A stretch of DNA of 64,000 nucleotides from Aldehydirespirator sp965220345 (GTDB lineage Bacteria; Actinomycetota; Acidimicrobiia; Acidimicrobiales; Aldehydirespiratoraceae), in the NCBI GenBank assembly GCA_965220345.1, contig OZ244822.1, forward strand, positions 682,001 to 746,000, read 5' to 3'. The notes under the pieces are model-generated. The model was not told where the DNA came from, searched no databases, and worked only from the letters and a program-made list of their open reading frames with translations. The translations under genes and the position numbers were made by a program. Shown one piece after another: positions 50,941-59,411 of this stretch. How positions within the stretch are numbered: position 1 is the first letter of the stretch; the number at the start of each line of letters is the position of its first letter.

Positions 50941-52327
50941 CAGGTTGGATAGTACTCGCAATGGTGCCGTCTGCTAGATGAGTGACGATGCTGTCACCGA
51001 CAGCGACTTCAGAGGCCGAACGAATCAGGGTTCCATCGCTGCGGCGAGTCAGCGACCATCCCCGCCGCAGTATCAACATCGGGTCCAGGGCACGCACTCG
51101 AGTGTTAACTGCTTCAAGATGCCGTTGAGCATGACGAATCTCGTGACGGCCAGTTGCTGCCAGCCGAGTTGCCGCAGCAGTGAGTCGATCCGCTTCTTGT
51201 CGCTCAATTCTGGGGCCTGCTGCAACAAGCCGCCGGGCAGTGTCCTCTAATCGACCTTCGGCGCGCTGTGCAGCCGACTTCGACTGGCGGACTGCACGCT
51301 CAGCAGCGCGCTCGAGCCGGAACTCGGCTCGACCTCCTGCGGTTTGGGCGGCTAAAGCCGCGGCTGCGGCAATGTTGTCACAGCGATGCTCGGCGCTGTG
51401 CAAGCAGCTGCGCCCATTTTCGGCTATCGACTTTCCCAAATCGCATAGCTTGACTAACCAGTCATCAAGTAACTCTGTGATCGCCTCCGCTGCGGCCGTT
51501 GGGGTGGAGCAGGCTGTGTGGGCTGTTGCGTCGGCCACGCTGCGATCTGTTTCGTGGCCTATCCCTGTGAAAACCGGACATCGGCATCCAACAATGGCGT
51601 GAGCCACCAGTTCGTGGTCAAAAGCAACAAGGTCAGTGCGGCTGCCGCCTCCGCGTGCCAGCACCACTACATCGACCTGAGCACTAACAGCACCAATGGC
51701 TGATGCGATTGATTGCGGTGCCTCAGGGCCCTGCACCGGCGTGTCAACCTCAAACACTTCAAAGGCGTATCCGCTAGCTGCCCACACTCGCAAAATGTCG
51801 GAGTGGGCGGCGCTACCCAGAGAAGTCACTAGCCCCACCCGCAAAGGCACTGCCGCAACCGCTGTATCGGCGTTGCGGTGCAGCAGTCCTTTGTCGGCTA
51901 GATCACGCAGCAGCGCCTCACGTTGCGCTGCGATCGAACCCAGTGTGTAGGCCGGATCGATTGCGGTCATCCGTAGTTGTAGTTGGCCTCGCGGCGCAAA
52001 AAAGTCAAGCATGCCGCTGATGCGCACGGTGACCCCGTTGTCCATGCGGATGGTGTTGCCGTGTCGTTTGATTGCCTGATTGACCCGTTCCTTGTCGGAG
52101 CGGAACAGCACCACGCTCAGCATCGCTAGCGGCGGTGTGCCTGCCGCTGTTGTCTCTGCTGTCTCTGCACGTTCGATTAGATCGAAGTAGACGTGACCGC
52201 TGCGGGCTCGGCTGATGCCGTTGATCTCTCCAGCTACCCACACGCCGCTAGGAAAGGAAACCTCCAGCGACTGACGCAAACTCGCTGCAAGACCGCTTAC
52301 AGTGAAGGTTCGATCTGCGCTAGTCAT
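50927..52327 (-). CDS. xseA: Exodeoxyribonuclease VII large subunit
   Basis: A 466-residue XseA with the N-terminal OB fold (VWVAGEINGISRARSGHVYF), the catalytic core (VVLARGGGSRTDLVAFDHE, then GIGHETDRSVADATAH) and the long helical C-terminus that binds XseB. The ATG at 52327 is preferred; the frame extends nine codons upstream. Its 5' end overlaps the longest form of the divergent NAD-salvage gene by 26 bp. Confidence 0.92.
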   Translation of the reverse strand: MTSADRTFTVSGLAASLRQSLEVSFPSGVWVAGEINGISRARSGHVYFDLIERAETAETTAAGTPPLAMLSVVLFRSDKERVNQAIKRHGNTIRMDNGVTVRISGMLDFFAPRGQLQLRMTAIDPAYTLGSIAAQREALLRDLADKGLLHRNADTAVAAVPLRVGLVTSLGSAAHSDILRVWAASGYAFEVFEVDTPVQGPEAPQSIASAIGAVSAQVDVVVLARGGGSRTDLVAFDHELVAHAIVGCRCPVFTGIGHETDRSVADATAHTACSTPTAAAEAITELLDDWLVKLCDLGKSIAENGRSCLHSAEHRCDNIAAAAALAAQTAGGRAEFRLERAAERAVRQSKSAAQRAEGRLEDTARRLVAAGPRIERQEADRLTAAATRLAATGRHEIRHAQRHLEAVNTRVRALDPMLILRRGWSLTRRSDGTLIRSASEVAVGDSIVTHLADGTIASTIQPDEQL

Positions 52328-54434
52328 TGCAGTTGAGCTTACGACTGAGCCCACGACCAGCGATAGCGGCGCTAGCGTTACCGACGTGGAGCGCAGCGCC
52401 TCAGCGGCTCTGAAGACTGACCACTACGAAATCACGATGGTGGCTTCGGCCCTTCAGTCTGGGATTGCCGAGCACCGCGCCGTGTTCGAAGCTTTCACTC
52501 GGCGTCTGCCGCCGGGTCGCGCTTACGGCGTGGTGGCAGGCACCGACCGGGTGATCAACGCCATTGAGCATTTTCGCTTCGATGAAGAAGCCGTTGCATA
52601 TCTGGTTGACGCGGGTGTCGTATCGGATCCTGATGTGGGGGACTGGTTGCGTTCGTATCGCTTCGGCGGCGACATCACCGGCTACTGCGACGGCGAGTTG
52701 TTCTTTCCGTATTCGCCGGTGCTCACAGTTGAGGGCGGCTTCGCGGAATGCGTTGTGTTGGAGACGGTCATCTTGTCGATCCTCAACTACGACTGTGCGG
52801 TGGCCTCAGCCGCGGCGCGTGTGCGTGACGTGGCCTCCAATCGCATGCTGGTGGAGGGAGGCAGCCGCCGCGCTGACCCCGACGCAGCTGTAGCCGCGGC
52901 TCGCGCTGCTCACATCGGTGGCTTCGACACTACCTCCAACCTTGAGGCCGGACGCCGTTACAGCATCCCCACCGGTGGCACCACCGCGCACGCCTTCGTA
53001 TTGGCGCACGATGATGAGTCAGCGGCTTTCACTGCTCAACGCGACGCTCTCGGCAGCGATTCCACTTATCTGGTTGACACTTTCGACGTGCTCGAAGGTA
53101 TACGACGAGCTGTAAAAGTGGTAGGCCCGCAGATCGGTGCGATACGAATCGACAGCGGCAACCTGCTGGCTTCCAGCATTCGTGCCAGGGCTCTGCTTGA
53201 CTCGCTGGGAGCGACCGACTGTCGCATCGTGGCTTCTGGCGATCTGGACGAGTTCCGGGTTGCCGAACTTGAAGAGGCTGCGGCTCCGATAGATGCCTAC
53301 CTGGTGGGCACCAGCCTTGTGACCGGCTCAGGGCATCCCACCGCCTCGGTGGTTTACAAGCTGGTTGCTATTGCTGATGTCGGCGGGAAGGACGCGCCGT
53401 TGCGGGCTGTGGGCAAACTGTCGCCTGGCAAAGTCACTGTGGGAGGCCGCAAGCAGGTGCATCGCAGTATCGACTCAGCGGGGTTCTGGGAGGCGGAGGT
53501 GCTTTCGCCTGCGGGCAGCGTCGGCCCGAGCGATGCTCACAATCCGCAGGTGCTGCTGATGGCTGGCGGCGAGCGGGCCTGGCAGAATGATCCCACTGTG
53601 GCACGACAGCGCTGCACTGAGCGTCGCCAGAGACTGCCCGATGAGGACCGTGTGCCGCATCCGCGACGCTCGCCAGCTATTCCCACTGAATGGGTGGGTA
53701 TGGAGTCACCAGCCGAGACTGGATCCTCTAGCGGCACCGAGGACCACCACCGGTCAGCCGCAATGTTGGCTGACCAAGCGGATCAATCCGATCAATCAGA
53801 CCAATCAGATCAAGCGGATCAAAGTGAAGGAGCTGACACCATGCGCGCTAACCCCCTGCGCAAAGCGTTGCTAATCGTGGATGTGCAAAACGACTTCTGT
53901 GAGGGAGGATCTTTGGCGGTAGCCGGAGGACACGCTGTTGCCGAGTCGATCTCTGATCTGGTCGGCCTCAACAGAGCCGAAGGCCGTTACGACTATGTGA
54001 TCGCATCAAAAGATTGGCATATCGATCCTGGCGAACATTTTGCTGCCAACGGCGACACTCCCGACTTCGATAAATCCTGGCCGGTGCATTGCAAGGCCGA
54101 CACGCAAGGCGCAGCGTTCTCGCCGAAACTACAAGTGGCTTTGGATGAGGTGTTTCTCAAAGGGCATTACAGCGGTGGCTACAGCAGTTTCGAGGGAGTC
54201 GCCGCTTCTGGTGAGGATGTGAGCTTGCGCGACTGGCTAAACGAGCGCCGCGTCACTTCGGTTGATGTAGCGGGCATCGCCACAGATCACTGTGTGCGAG
54301 CCACTGCCCTAGATGCTGCTGAGGCAGGGTTCTTGACATCTGTGCTGATCTCACACTGCGTTGGTGTTGCCAAAGATTCGACTGTGGCTGCCGTTGAAGA
54401 GCTGGCTGCGGCGGGTGTCGCTATTGTCGATTAA
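52302..54434 (+). CDS. Nicotinate phosphoribosyltransferase-nicotinamidase fusion
   Basis: A single frame of 710 codons holding two NAD-salvage enzymes. Residues about 30-480 are nicotinate phosphoribosyltransferase (LKTDHYEITMVASALQ; GGFDTTSNLEAGRRYSIP; IRIDSGNLL; ASGDLDEF; GTSLVTG). Residues 514-710 are a nicotinamidase with catalytic Asp527 (LIVDVQNDF), Lys620 (FLKGHYSGG), Cys664 (ATDHCVRAT) and metal ligands Asp571, His573 and His579. A DQS/DQA repeat linker (491-508) joins them. An internal ATG (53841) with GAAGGAG upstream could also yield free nicotinamidase. The true N-terminus may be the GTG at 52386. Nicotinamide to nicotinate to NaMN would pass along one chain. Confidence 0.88.
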   Translation: MKVRSALVIAVELTTEPTTSDSGASVTDVERSASAALKTDHYEITMVASALQSGIAEHRAVFEAFTRRLPPGRAYGVVAGTDRVINAIEHFRFDEEAVAYLVDAGVVSDPDVGDWLRSYRFGGDITGYCDGELFFPYSPVLTVEGGFAECVVLETVILSILNYDCAVASAAARVRDVASNRMLVEGGSRRADPDAAVAAARAAHIGGFDTTSNLEAGRRYSIPTGGTTAHAFVLAHDDESAAFTAQRDALGSDSTYLVDTFDVLEGIRRAVKVVGPQIGAIRIDSGNLLASSIRARALLDSLGATDCRIVASGDLDEFRVAELEEAAAPIDAYLVGTSLVTGSGHPTASVVYKLVAIADVGGKDAPLRAVGKLSPGKVTVGGRKQVHRSIDSAGFWEAEVLSPAGSVGPSDAHNPQVLLMAGGERAWQNDPTVARQRCTERRQRLPDEDRVPHPRRSPAIPTEWVGMESPAETGSSSGTEDHHRSAAMLADQADQSDQSDQSDQADQSEGADTMRANPLRKALLIVDVQNDFCEGGSLAVAGGHAVAESISDLVGLNRAEGRYDYVIASKDWHIDPGEHFAANGDTPDFDKSWPVHCKADTQGAAFSPKLQVALDEVFLKGHYSGGYSSFEGVAASGEDVSLRDWLNERRVTSVDVAGIATDHCVRATALDAAEAGFLTSVLISHCVGVAKDSTVAAVEELAAAGVAIVD
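53772..53825 (+). repeat. 9-bp in-frame repeats at the fusion linker
   Basis: Six 9-bp units of the type gatcaatca/gaccaatca/gatcaagcg encode DQS or DQA, exactly between the two enzyme domains. Near-identity at DNA level indicates recent expansion. Confidence 0.85.
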
Positions 54435-54546
54435 GACGACAAGACAACTAAGACGACTCAGGCGAATAAGTTAGACGAATAAGAGTGTGCGCTGAGTTTC
54501 AGTGAGGTCTCAGCATTGAGTCAGTCGGGCAGCTCCAAACGGCAGG

Positions 54547-55209
54547 TCAGGCAACTGGCTGAGGCACTACCCGCAGATAAGGCAACGGTGACTCCCAGCC
54601 GTCTGGATACTTCTCGGCGGCTGCCTCGTTGGAGACCGCCGGGACGATAATCACGTCTTCGCCCTGCTTCCAGTTGGCCGGTGTCGCTACCTGCTCTTTG
54701 GAGGTGAGTTGAACCGAGTCAAGCAGCCTCAGAATCTCAGCAAAGTTGCGACCGGTGGTCATCGGATAGGTGAGGGTGGCTTTGATCTTCTTGTCGGGGC
54801 CGATGATGAACACCGACCTTGCGGTGGCGTTATCGGCTGCGGTGCGTCCCTGCGATGTGTCGCCAGCATCGGCTGGGAGCATGTCATAGAGCTTCACTAC
54901 GTTGAGTTCGGGGTCACCGATCAGCGGATAGTTGACGGTGTTGCCGGTGGCTTTCTTGATGTCTGCCGCCCAGCCGGAGTGGTCGCTCACCCCGTCGACG
55001 CTGATGCCGATGATCTTGCAGTTGCGGTCGGCGAACTCTGACTTCAAGCCAGCCACGGCACCCAGTTCAGTGGTGCAGACCGGGGTGAAGTCCTTCGGGT
55101 GCGAGAACAGCAGCGCCCACCCTTCACCGATCCACTCGTGGAAGCTGATAGTTCCCTCAGTGGTGTCGGCAGTGAAATCCGGAGCAGTGTCGTTAATGCG
55201 AAGTGTCAT
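54547..55209 (-). CDS. 1-Cys peroxiredoxin (Prx6 type)
   Basis: A 220-residue AhpC/TSA-family peroxidase. The peroxidatic Cys is in the motif DFTPVCTTELG; the PVCTTE form and the longer C-terminal domain (TSKEQVATPANWKQGEDVI) fit the Prx6 group, in which the resolving cysteine is missing. It reduces hydrogen peroxide and organic peroxides with an external thiol, possibly mycothiol-linked here. AGAGAA lies before the ATG. Confidence 0.92.
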   Translation of the reverse strand: MTLRINDTAPDFTADTTEGTISFHEWIGEGWALLFSHPKDFTPVCTTELGAVAGLKSEFADRNCKIIGISVDGVSDHSGWAADIKKATGNTVNYPLIGDPELNVVKLYDMLPADAGDTSQGRTAADNATARSVFIIGPDKKIKATLTYPMTTGRNFAEILRLLDSVQLTSKEQVATPANWKQGEDVIIVPAVSNEAAAEKYPDGWESPLPYLRVVPQPVA

Positions 55210-55365
55210 GCTCGTTTCTCTCCATTAGCTAGTCCAATAGCAGTAGATGCAGCACCCTAGCGGCTCTTACCGACTATTCCGACCTGATTAGTCAGGATTA
55301 CAGGATTACCCTCAACTGCTAGTTCAAATGTGAGGTCAAGGGCAGCGAAGGGGGTGGGCGAGGCG

Positions 55366-55452
55366 CGGAGAGTATGGGATTTGAACCCATGGTGACCCGG
55401 AGGCCACAACGGCTTTCGAGGCCGCCCCATTCGTCCGCTCTGGCAACTCTCC
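55366..55452 (-). tRNA. tRNA-Ser (anticodon CGA)
   Basis: A class II tRNA on the reverse strand. Acceptor GGAGAGT (55446-55452) pairs with 55367-55373, the anticodon loop CTCGAAA gives CGA, there is a long variable arm, and the T-loop is TTCAAATC. No CCA is encoded. Confidence 0.94.
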
Positions 55453-55527
55453 ACTCAAGAGGTTAGCCGTCAACCTCGCTAACCGACTTGGGGCGTTTAG
55501 CGGGCGTTACGAATTCTTGCGGACTGC

Positions 55528-56037
55528 TCAGTCGGTTCGGTCTGTTGGGTCGGCTTGTTTGGTGCTGCTGGCACTGCGCAATGTTTCAAAGAACTTCCGC
55601 AGCAACTCAGCGCACTCTTTGGCTCGCACGCCGTGATCCACCTTGAAGTTGTGATTGAGCCGAGGGTCGGCACCAAGGTTGTATAGCGATCCGAGAGCGC
55701 CAGCTTTGGGGTCTGTAGCGCCGTAGATGACCCGCGCTACTCGCGCTTGTACTAGCGCTCCTGCGCACATCGGACAAGGCTCCAATGTGACCGCCACTGT
55801 GGCCCCGTCTAATCGCCAGTCGTTCAGCTTGACCGCAGCGTCACGCAAGGCGAGCATTTCGGCGTGGGCGGTCGGGTCGTTGGCGTGCTCGCGTTCGTTG
55901 TGGCGACTAGCAACCACCGTGTTGTTGTGCCAAACCACTGCTCCCACGGGCACATCGCCGGTTTGGGGTGCTAGCCGGGCCTCTGCCAGCGCCAGATCCA
56001 TGAGTTCATCGTCAGTCATTGGCTCTGAGCCTGCCAT
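55528..56037 (-). CDS. tadA: tRNA-specific adenosine deaminase
   Basis: A 169-residue deaminase with the zinc and proton-shuttle motif HAEM (His58, Glu60) and PCPMCAGA, and the TadA-specific AGALGSLYNL. It converts A34 to inosine in tRNA-Arg(ACG), a gene for which is at 4.3 kb. The ATG at 56019 (MTDDEL) is an equally good start. Confidence 0.92.
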   Translation of the reverse strand: MAGSEPMTDDELMDLALAEARLAPQTGDVPVGAVVWHNNTVVASRHNEREHANDPTAHAEMLALRDAAVKLNDWRLDGATVAVTLEPCPMCAGALVQARVARVIYGATDPKAGALGSLYNLGADPRLNHNFKVDHGVRAKECAELLRKFFETLRSASSTKQADPTDRTD

Positions 56038-56115
56038 GACTCTAAGCCTGTCATTGACTCTGAGCCTGCCGCGGGACTGCGCTGTTCATGATTTCAGCCT
56101 GCCGTGGGCTGGTGT

Positions 56116-56997
56116 TCACGGATCAATGTTGGTTGACACCAACTCAGTCATTGCCGCCGCCGCGGCTGCGGTCAACGGTCCGTCGATCACCGGTAGTTCA
56201 GTGTCGTTGATGCGTCCGATCGACTGCACCAGACGCGTCGACGATGCCAAGAACGCCTCTGGCACTCTCGACAAGTCCTGCGCCAGAAGATGCGTCTCGG
56301 TCACAGCCATTTGTTCCATTATCAGCTCACGGGTTACGCCAGCAAGACAGCCCGTGTCCAGCGGAGGCGTGTGCAAGCGCTCACCGTCCGTCCAGAAAAT
56401 GTTGGATCCAGTGCCTTCAGATACTCGGCCCTGAGTGTCGGCGAAGATCGCTTCGGTGGCACCGCTGCGGCGGGCCATGTCCAACGCCAGCACGTTCTCG
56501 GCGTAAGAGGTGGTCTTAATGCCGGTCATGGCACCGCGCTCGTTGCGTGCGAAGGGCACCACCGCCACGGCTGTGCCTTTCGCGTAAACGGTGGGCTTAT
56601 TGCCAGCAATCACGATCACTGATCCCGTGCCTCCGCCTCGCTGCGAACCCACAATGCCACCGCCACTGGTGACAGTGATCCGCACTATCCCACTATCTGG
56701 AGCACGCAGCAAGCACTGGGCTACAGCGTCACGCAGGTTCTCGTCGCTCCACGGACAATCCAGCCGGAGTGCCGCAGCTGAGCGCCGCAGCCGATTGAGA
56801 TGGCGTTGCATAGCGAAAGCGACGGACACTGTGTTGTTGTTGTTGGTGGTGGTGGTGGTGCGAGTGTTGCTGCCGGGTATCACCAGCAGGGTCTCGAACA
56901 CGCCGTCACCAACGATCACGCCATGGTCGTCCACATGCAACTGCGGTTTGCTGGGGTCAACCATTTGCCCGTTCAGCCACACGGCGTTTGCGCTCAC
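56116..56997 (-). CDS. Class IV PLP aminotransferase/lyase (PabC- or IlvE-like)
   Basis: A 293-residue fold-type IV PLP enzyme. It has VWLNGQMVDPSKP, DHGVIVGDGVFET, the PLP lysine in TGIKTTSYAENVLA and the cofactor region SEGTGSNIFW with LAGVTRELI. Members include aminodeoxychorismate lyase, branched-chain and D-amino acid aminotransferases; the short length and the single trpG/pabA in the window make aminodeoxychorismate lyase attractive but unproven. Residues about 44-56 form a Thr/Asn run (TRTTTTTNNNN) coded by a trinucleotide repeat. Confidence 0.78.
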   Translation of the reverse strand: MSANAVWLNGQMVDPSKPQLHVDDHGVIVGDGVFETLLVIPGSNTRTTTTTNNNNTVSVAFAMQRHLNRLRRSAAALRLDCPWSDENLRDAVAQCLLRAPDSGIVRITVTSGGGIVGSQRGGGTGSVIVIAGNKPTVYAKGTAVAVVPFARNERGAMTGIKTTSYAENVLALDMARRSGATEAIFADTQGRVSEGTGSNIFWTDGERLHTPPLDTGCLAGVTRELIMEQMAVTETHLLAQDLSRVPEAFLASSTRLVQSIGRINDTELPVIDGPLTAAAAAAMTELVSTNIDP

Positions 56998-57046
56998 ATG
57001 CCTGAAACTAGCGCCGGTTGTGTACTGCGGCGCTACCCTGACTGCG

Positions 57047-57919
57047 ATGCGTTCTTGGTTGCGACGACACTGGCGTTGGGCGCTGCCCGCTGGAGTTGCA
57101 CTGGCCGCGTTCGGGGCATGGCTGGTGTTCGGCTTCTTCGCGTTTCAAACATATTTTCAAGATGACGAAGTAGACGAAGCGCTGCCGTTCTTTACAGCGA
57201 GTCCAGCACCTTCGGGCATGGCAGGAGATGAAACAACCCAGGAGTTGGCCGATGCCATGAACGAGGCAATGGCGGACGACAACATGCCCATGATCCAAGA
57301 AGTTGACGAGCCCATGCCAGAAATGCCTGCTGCTCAACCAGAGCCGGAAGTTGCTGCTTCCGGTGATGCGGTTTCTGGTGACTCTGACGGCACAGAGACA
57401 GCATCAGTTCTTGATCCTGGGTCTGAGTCTGAACCTGAGTCTGAGGCTGCTACCCCTGAGCCTGCTAGCTCTGAACCTGTAGAGCCTGTGGAGCCTTCAG
57501 AGCCTGTGGCCGCCGAAAACGAACCTGCTGTAACCGAGCCGGTTGCAACTGAACCGGTTGTAACTGAGCCTCCGCAGCCGCAGATCATCGTGGAGGCTTC
57601 GGGGTCGTTCATTGACCGATCGCATCCAACCGAGGGGTCTGCTCAAGTGCTCGGAGACGGCAGCGGCCAACGCTTCCTGCGTTTTGAAGATTTTCGCACC
57701 GACAACGGCCCCGACCTCAATGTCTATTTGTCGACCGCACCGCCAGATGCTTCGGCTGGACAGTTCGACGATGATTTCATTGACCTCGGCGATCTCAAGG
57801 GCAATGTCGGTTCGCAGAACTACGAGATCCCGATTGATGTTGACCTTGACCACTATTCCACGGTGGCTATCTGGTGTGTCCGCTTCGGCGTTGTCTTCGG
57901 AGTAGCTGACCTCACTTAA
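57047..57919 (+). CDS. Membrane-anchored DM13-domain protein
   Basis: A 290-residue protein with an N-terminal transmembrane anchor (ALPAGVALAAFGAWLVFGFF), an extracellular linker of about 140 residues rich in Glu/Pro/Ser/Val (repeats of EPV), and a C-terminal DM13 domain (about 186-290): GQRFLRFEDFRTDNGPDLNV, then GNVGSQNYEIP and YSTVAIWCVRF. The conserved Cys of DM13 proteins is present in IWC. DM13 domains are proposed to act in redox or hydroxylation at the cell surface. TACCCT (57034-57039) ends seven bases before the ATG, consistent with a leaderless start. Confidence 0.82.
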   Translation: MRSWLRRHWRWALPAGVALAAFGAWLVFGFFAFQTYFQDDEVDEALPFFTASPAPSGMAGDETTQELADAMNEAMADDNMPMIQEVDEPMPEMPAAQPEPEVAASGDAVSGDSDGTETASVLDPGSESEPESEAATPEPASSEPVEPVEPSEPVAAENEPAVTEPVATEPVVTEPPQPQIIVEASGSFIDRSHPTEGSAQVLGDGSGQRFLRFEDFRTDNGPDLNVYLSTAPPDASAGQFDDDFIDLGDLKGNVGSQNYEIPIDVDLDHYSTVAIWCVRFGVVFGVADLT

Positions 57920-57933
57920 TCCCTCTCCCCCTA

Positions 57934-57969
57934 CCCTTTTCTCTCCCTCCCCCTCCTCTCTCTCCCCCC
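57934..57969. repeat. 36-base pure pyrimidine tract
   Basis: An uninterrupted run of C and T (part of a 50-base tract broken only by one A at 57933) between the stop of the DM13 gene and the convergent methyltransferase gene. Such tracts can form triplex DNA or act in transcription pausing; a short GGCCAA/TTGGCC stem follows at 58006-58026. Confidence 0.8.
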
Positions 57970-58128
57970 AACAGATGCAGCCCTGTCCGCCTTCTCGGCT
58001 CTGCTGGCCAACCCCCTTTTTTGGCCCATACCTTTTCCCGCTTCCGCTGCGACTCTGAAGCCAGAAAGAATGCAGTTATGGCTCGTGGCTTCGGGATGGC
58101 TGAGATAGTCCAGTTCAGACAGTCCAGT

Positions 58129-59307
58129 TCAGACTGTCCAGGTCAGTGTGGTGAAGGCACCCATGCCATCAGGATCAGTCAGTGCTTCGGCTTCTTTGAT
58201 CCGGCTGCGGGCTGTGAGCGCTTCTAAGTCCCCGGCTGCGGCTCTTTGGCTCCACACGATTCGACCTTCTTCTACTAGGTCTTCAATTCCGTGTCTGTGC
58301 AAAAACTCAGCTTGACTACAAAGCGCTGCTGCGTAGTCGACTTGCATTTGGTCAAAAGCCACATCGGAGGTGATGTCACATGATCCCGGATCATGCAGCC
58401 ACGATGCGTTGTCTTGATGGTGGCGATGGGTTCGCAGCCAACCGAGGTCTCTGTCCCAGTTCTCGGGGGAACTCGCGCTAGTTGAGGTAAGCGACCGGCG
58501 GGCTAGTTCTTCGGTGGTTGCTCCGTAGTCGAAGACGACGATACGGCCCGCTCCGAGCAGGCGATGTGCATCTTGCACCCAACGCTGCGCTATTTGCTGG
58601 ATCGGGATTATGGCACCATCTTCCGCCTCGAAGTGTGGCAGGTTGATGAGCAGTTCTTCGGTTGCTGTGGTCGCTGTCAGTGCGAAGCGGTCTGTTTGGT
58701 CGCTGGCGGTCACTCTCAGTTCTTCCCAGTCGTGGGAGCCTCGCTGGACTATGTCGAATGGCAGGTTGTCAAGTAGTTCGTTCGCTAGCACTACACCTTT
58801 GAGTCCTTTGGGCACTCCTCGGGGTAGCACATCCGACACGGCCGACGCACTAACAACCTGCGGATGTTTCGGATGCAGCGCTCGCTGTGGGGTTGATAGT
58901 TCCACAAGCACCAACTGAAGCGCTCCGGTGGTTAGGCAGGTGGGCTCAGCTGCCAGCAGCGAGCGTGCCAGAGTGCCCGGCCCGGCACCCCAGTCAATCA
59001 CCGTGAACGGGTTTGGTTCACCCAGTTCGATCCACCAAGAGTCAAGTGCTCGTGCTAGCACCGCTCCGAACAGCGTCCCCAGTTCAGGTGAGGTCACGAA
59101 ATGTCCGACGGCACCTCCCGCACGACCACCTTTAGGCCGCATGTAGAAACCGTCGGCAGAGTCATACAAACAGGCCTGCACATACTCCGACACCGGCATC
59201 GGCCCATGCTCATTGATATGTTCAAGCAGTCTCTGCGCCAGCGCTCCACTGCACGGCTCAACGCTTGCATCAGACTTTAGCTGTAGAGACGAAAGCGGTT
59301 CTCTCAC
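58129..59307 (-). CDS. MidA/NDUFAF7-like SAM-dependent methyltransferase
   Basis: A 392-residue protein of the DUF185 family (mitochondrial complex I assembly factor MidA/NDUFAF7 and bacterial relatives). MPVSEYVQACLYDSADGFY, GHFVTSPELGTLFG and the AdoMet site VIDWGAGPGTLARSL are characteristic, and LANELLDNLPFD follows. In eukaryotes the protein methylates an arginine of complex I; the bacterial substrate is not established. Confidence 0.88.
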   Translation of the reverse strand: MREPLSSLQLKSDASVEPCSGALAQRLLEHINEHGPMPVSEYVQACLYDSADGFYMRPKGGRAGGAVGHFVTSPELGTLFGAVLARALDSWWIELGEPNPFTVIDWGAGPGTLARSLLAAEPTCLTTGALQLVLVELSTPQRALHPKHPQVVSASAVSDVLPRGVPKGLKGVVLANELLDNLPFDIVQRGSHDWEELRVTASDQTDRFALTATTATEELLINLPHFEAEDGAIIPIQQIAQRWVQDAHRLLGAGRIVVFDYGATTEELARRSLTSTSASSPENWDRDLGWLRTHRHHQDNASWLHDPGSCDITSDVAFDQMQVDYAAALCSQAEFLHRHGIEDLVEEGRIVWSQRAAAGDLEALTARSRIKEAEALTDPDGMGAFTTLTWTV

Positions 59308-59411
59308 ACCCCAAATCTAAAGGTCAAAAATCATCAAGATGCCAGACGGCTCAGATAAAACTTCCATAGAAACCTGAGGTTACAGCATCGCGTCGCGGAA
59401 AATCAGAGTAG

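Noticed and set aside
56591..57046. N-terminal 152 codons of the longest DM13 frame
   Set aside because: This part lies antisense to the aminotransferase gene; the membrane anchor and -10 box place the real start at 57047.
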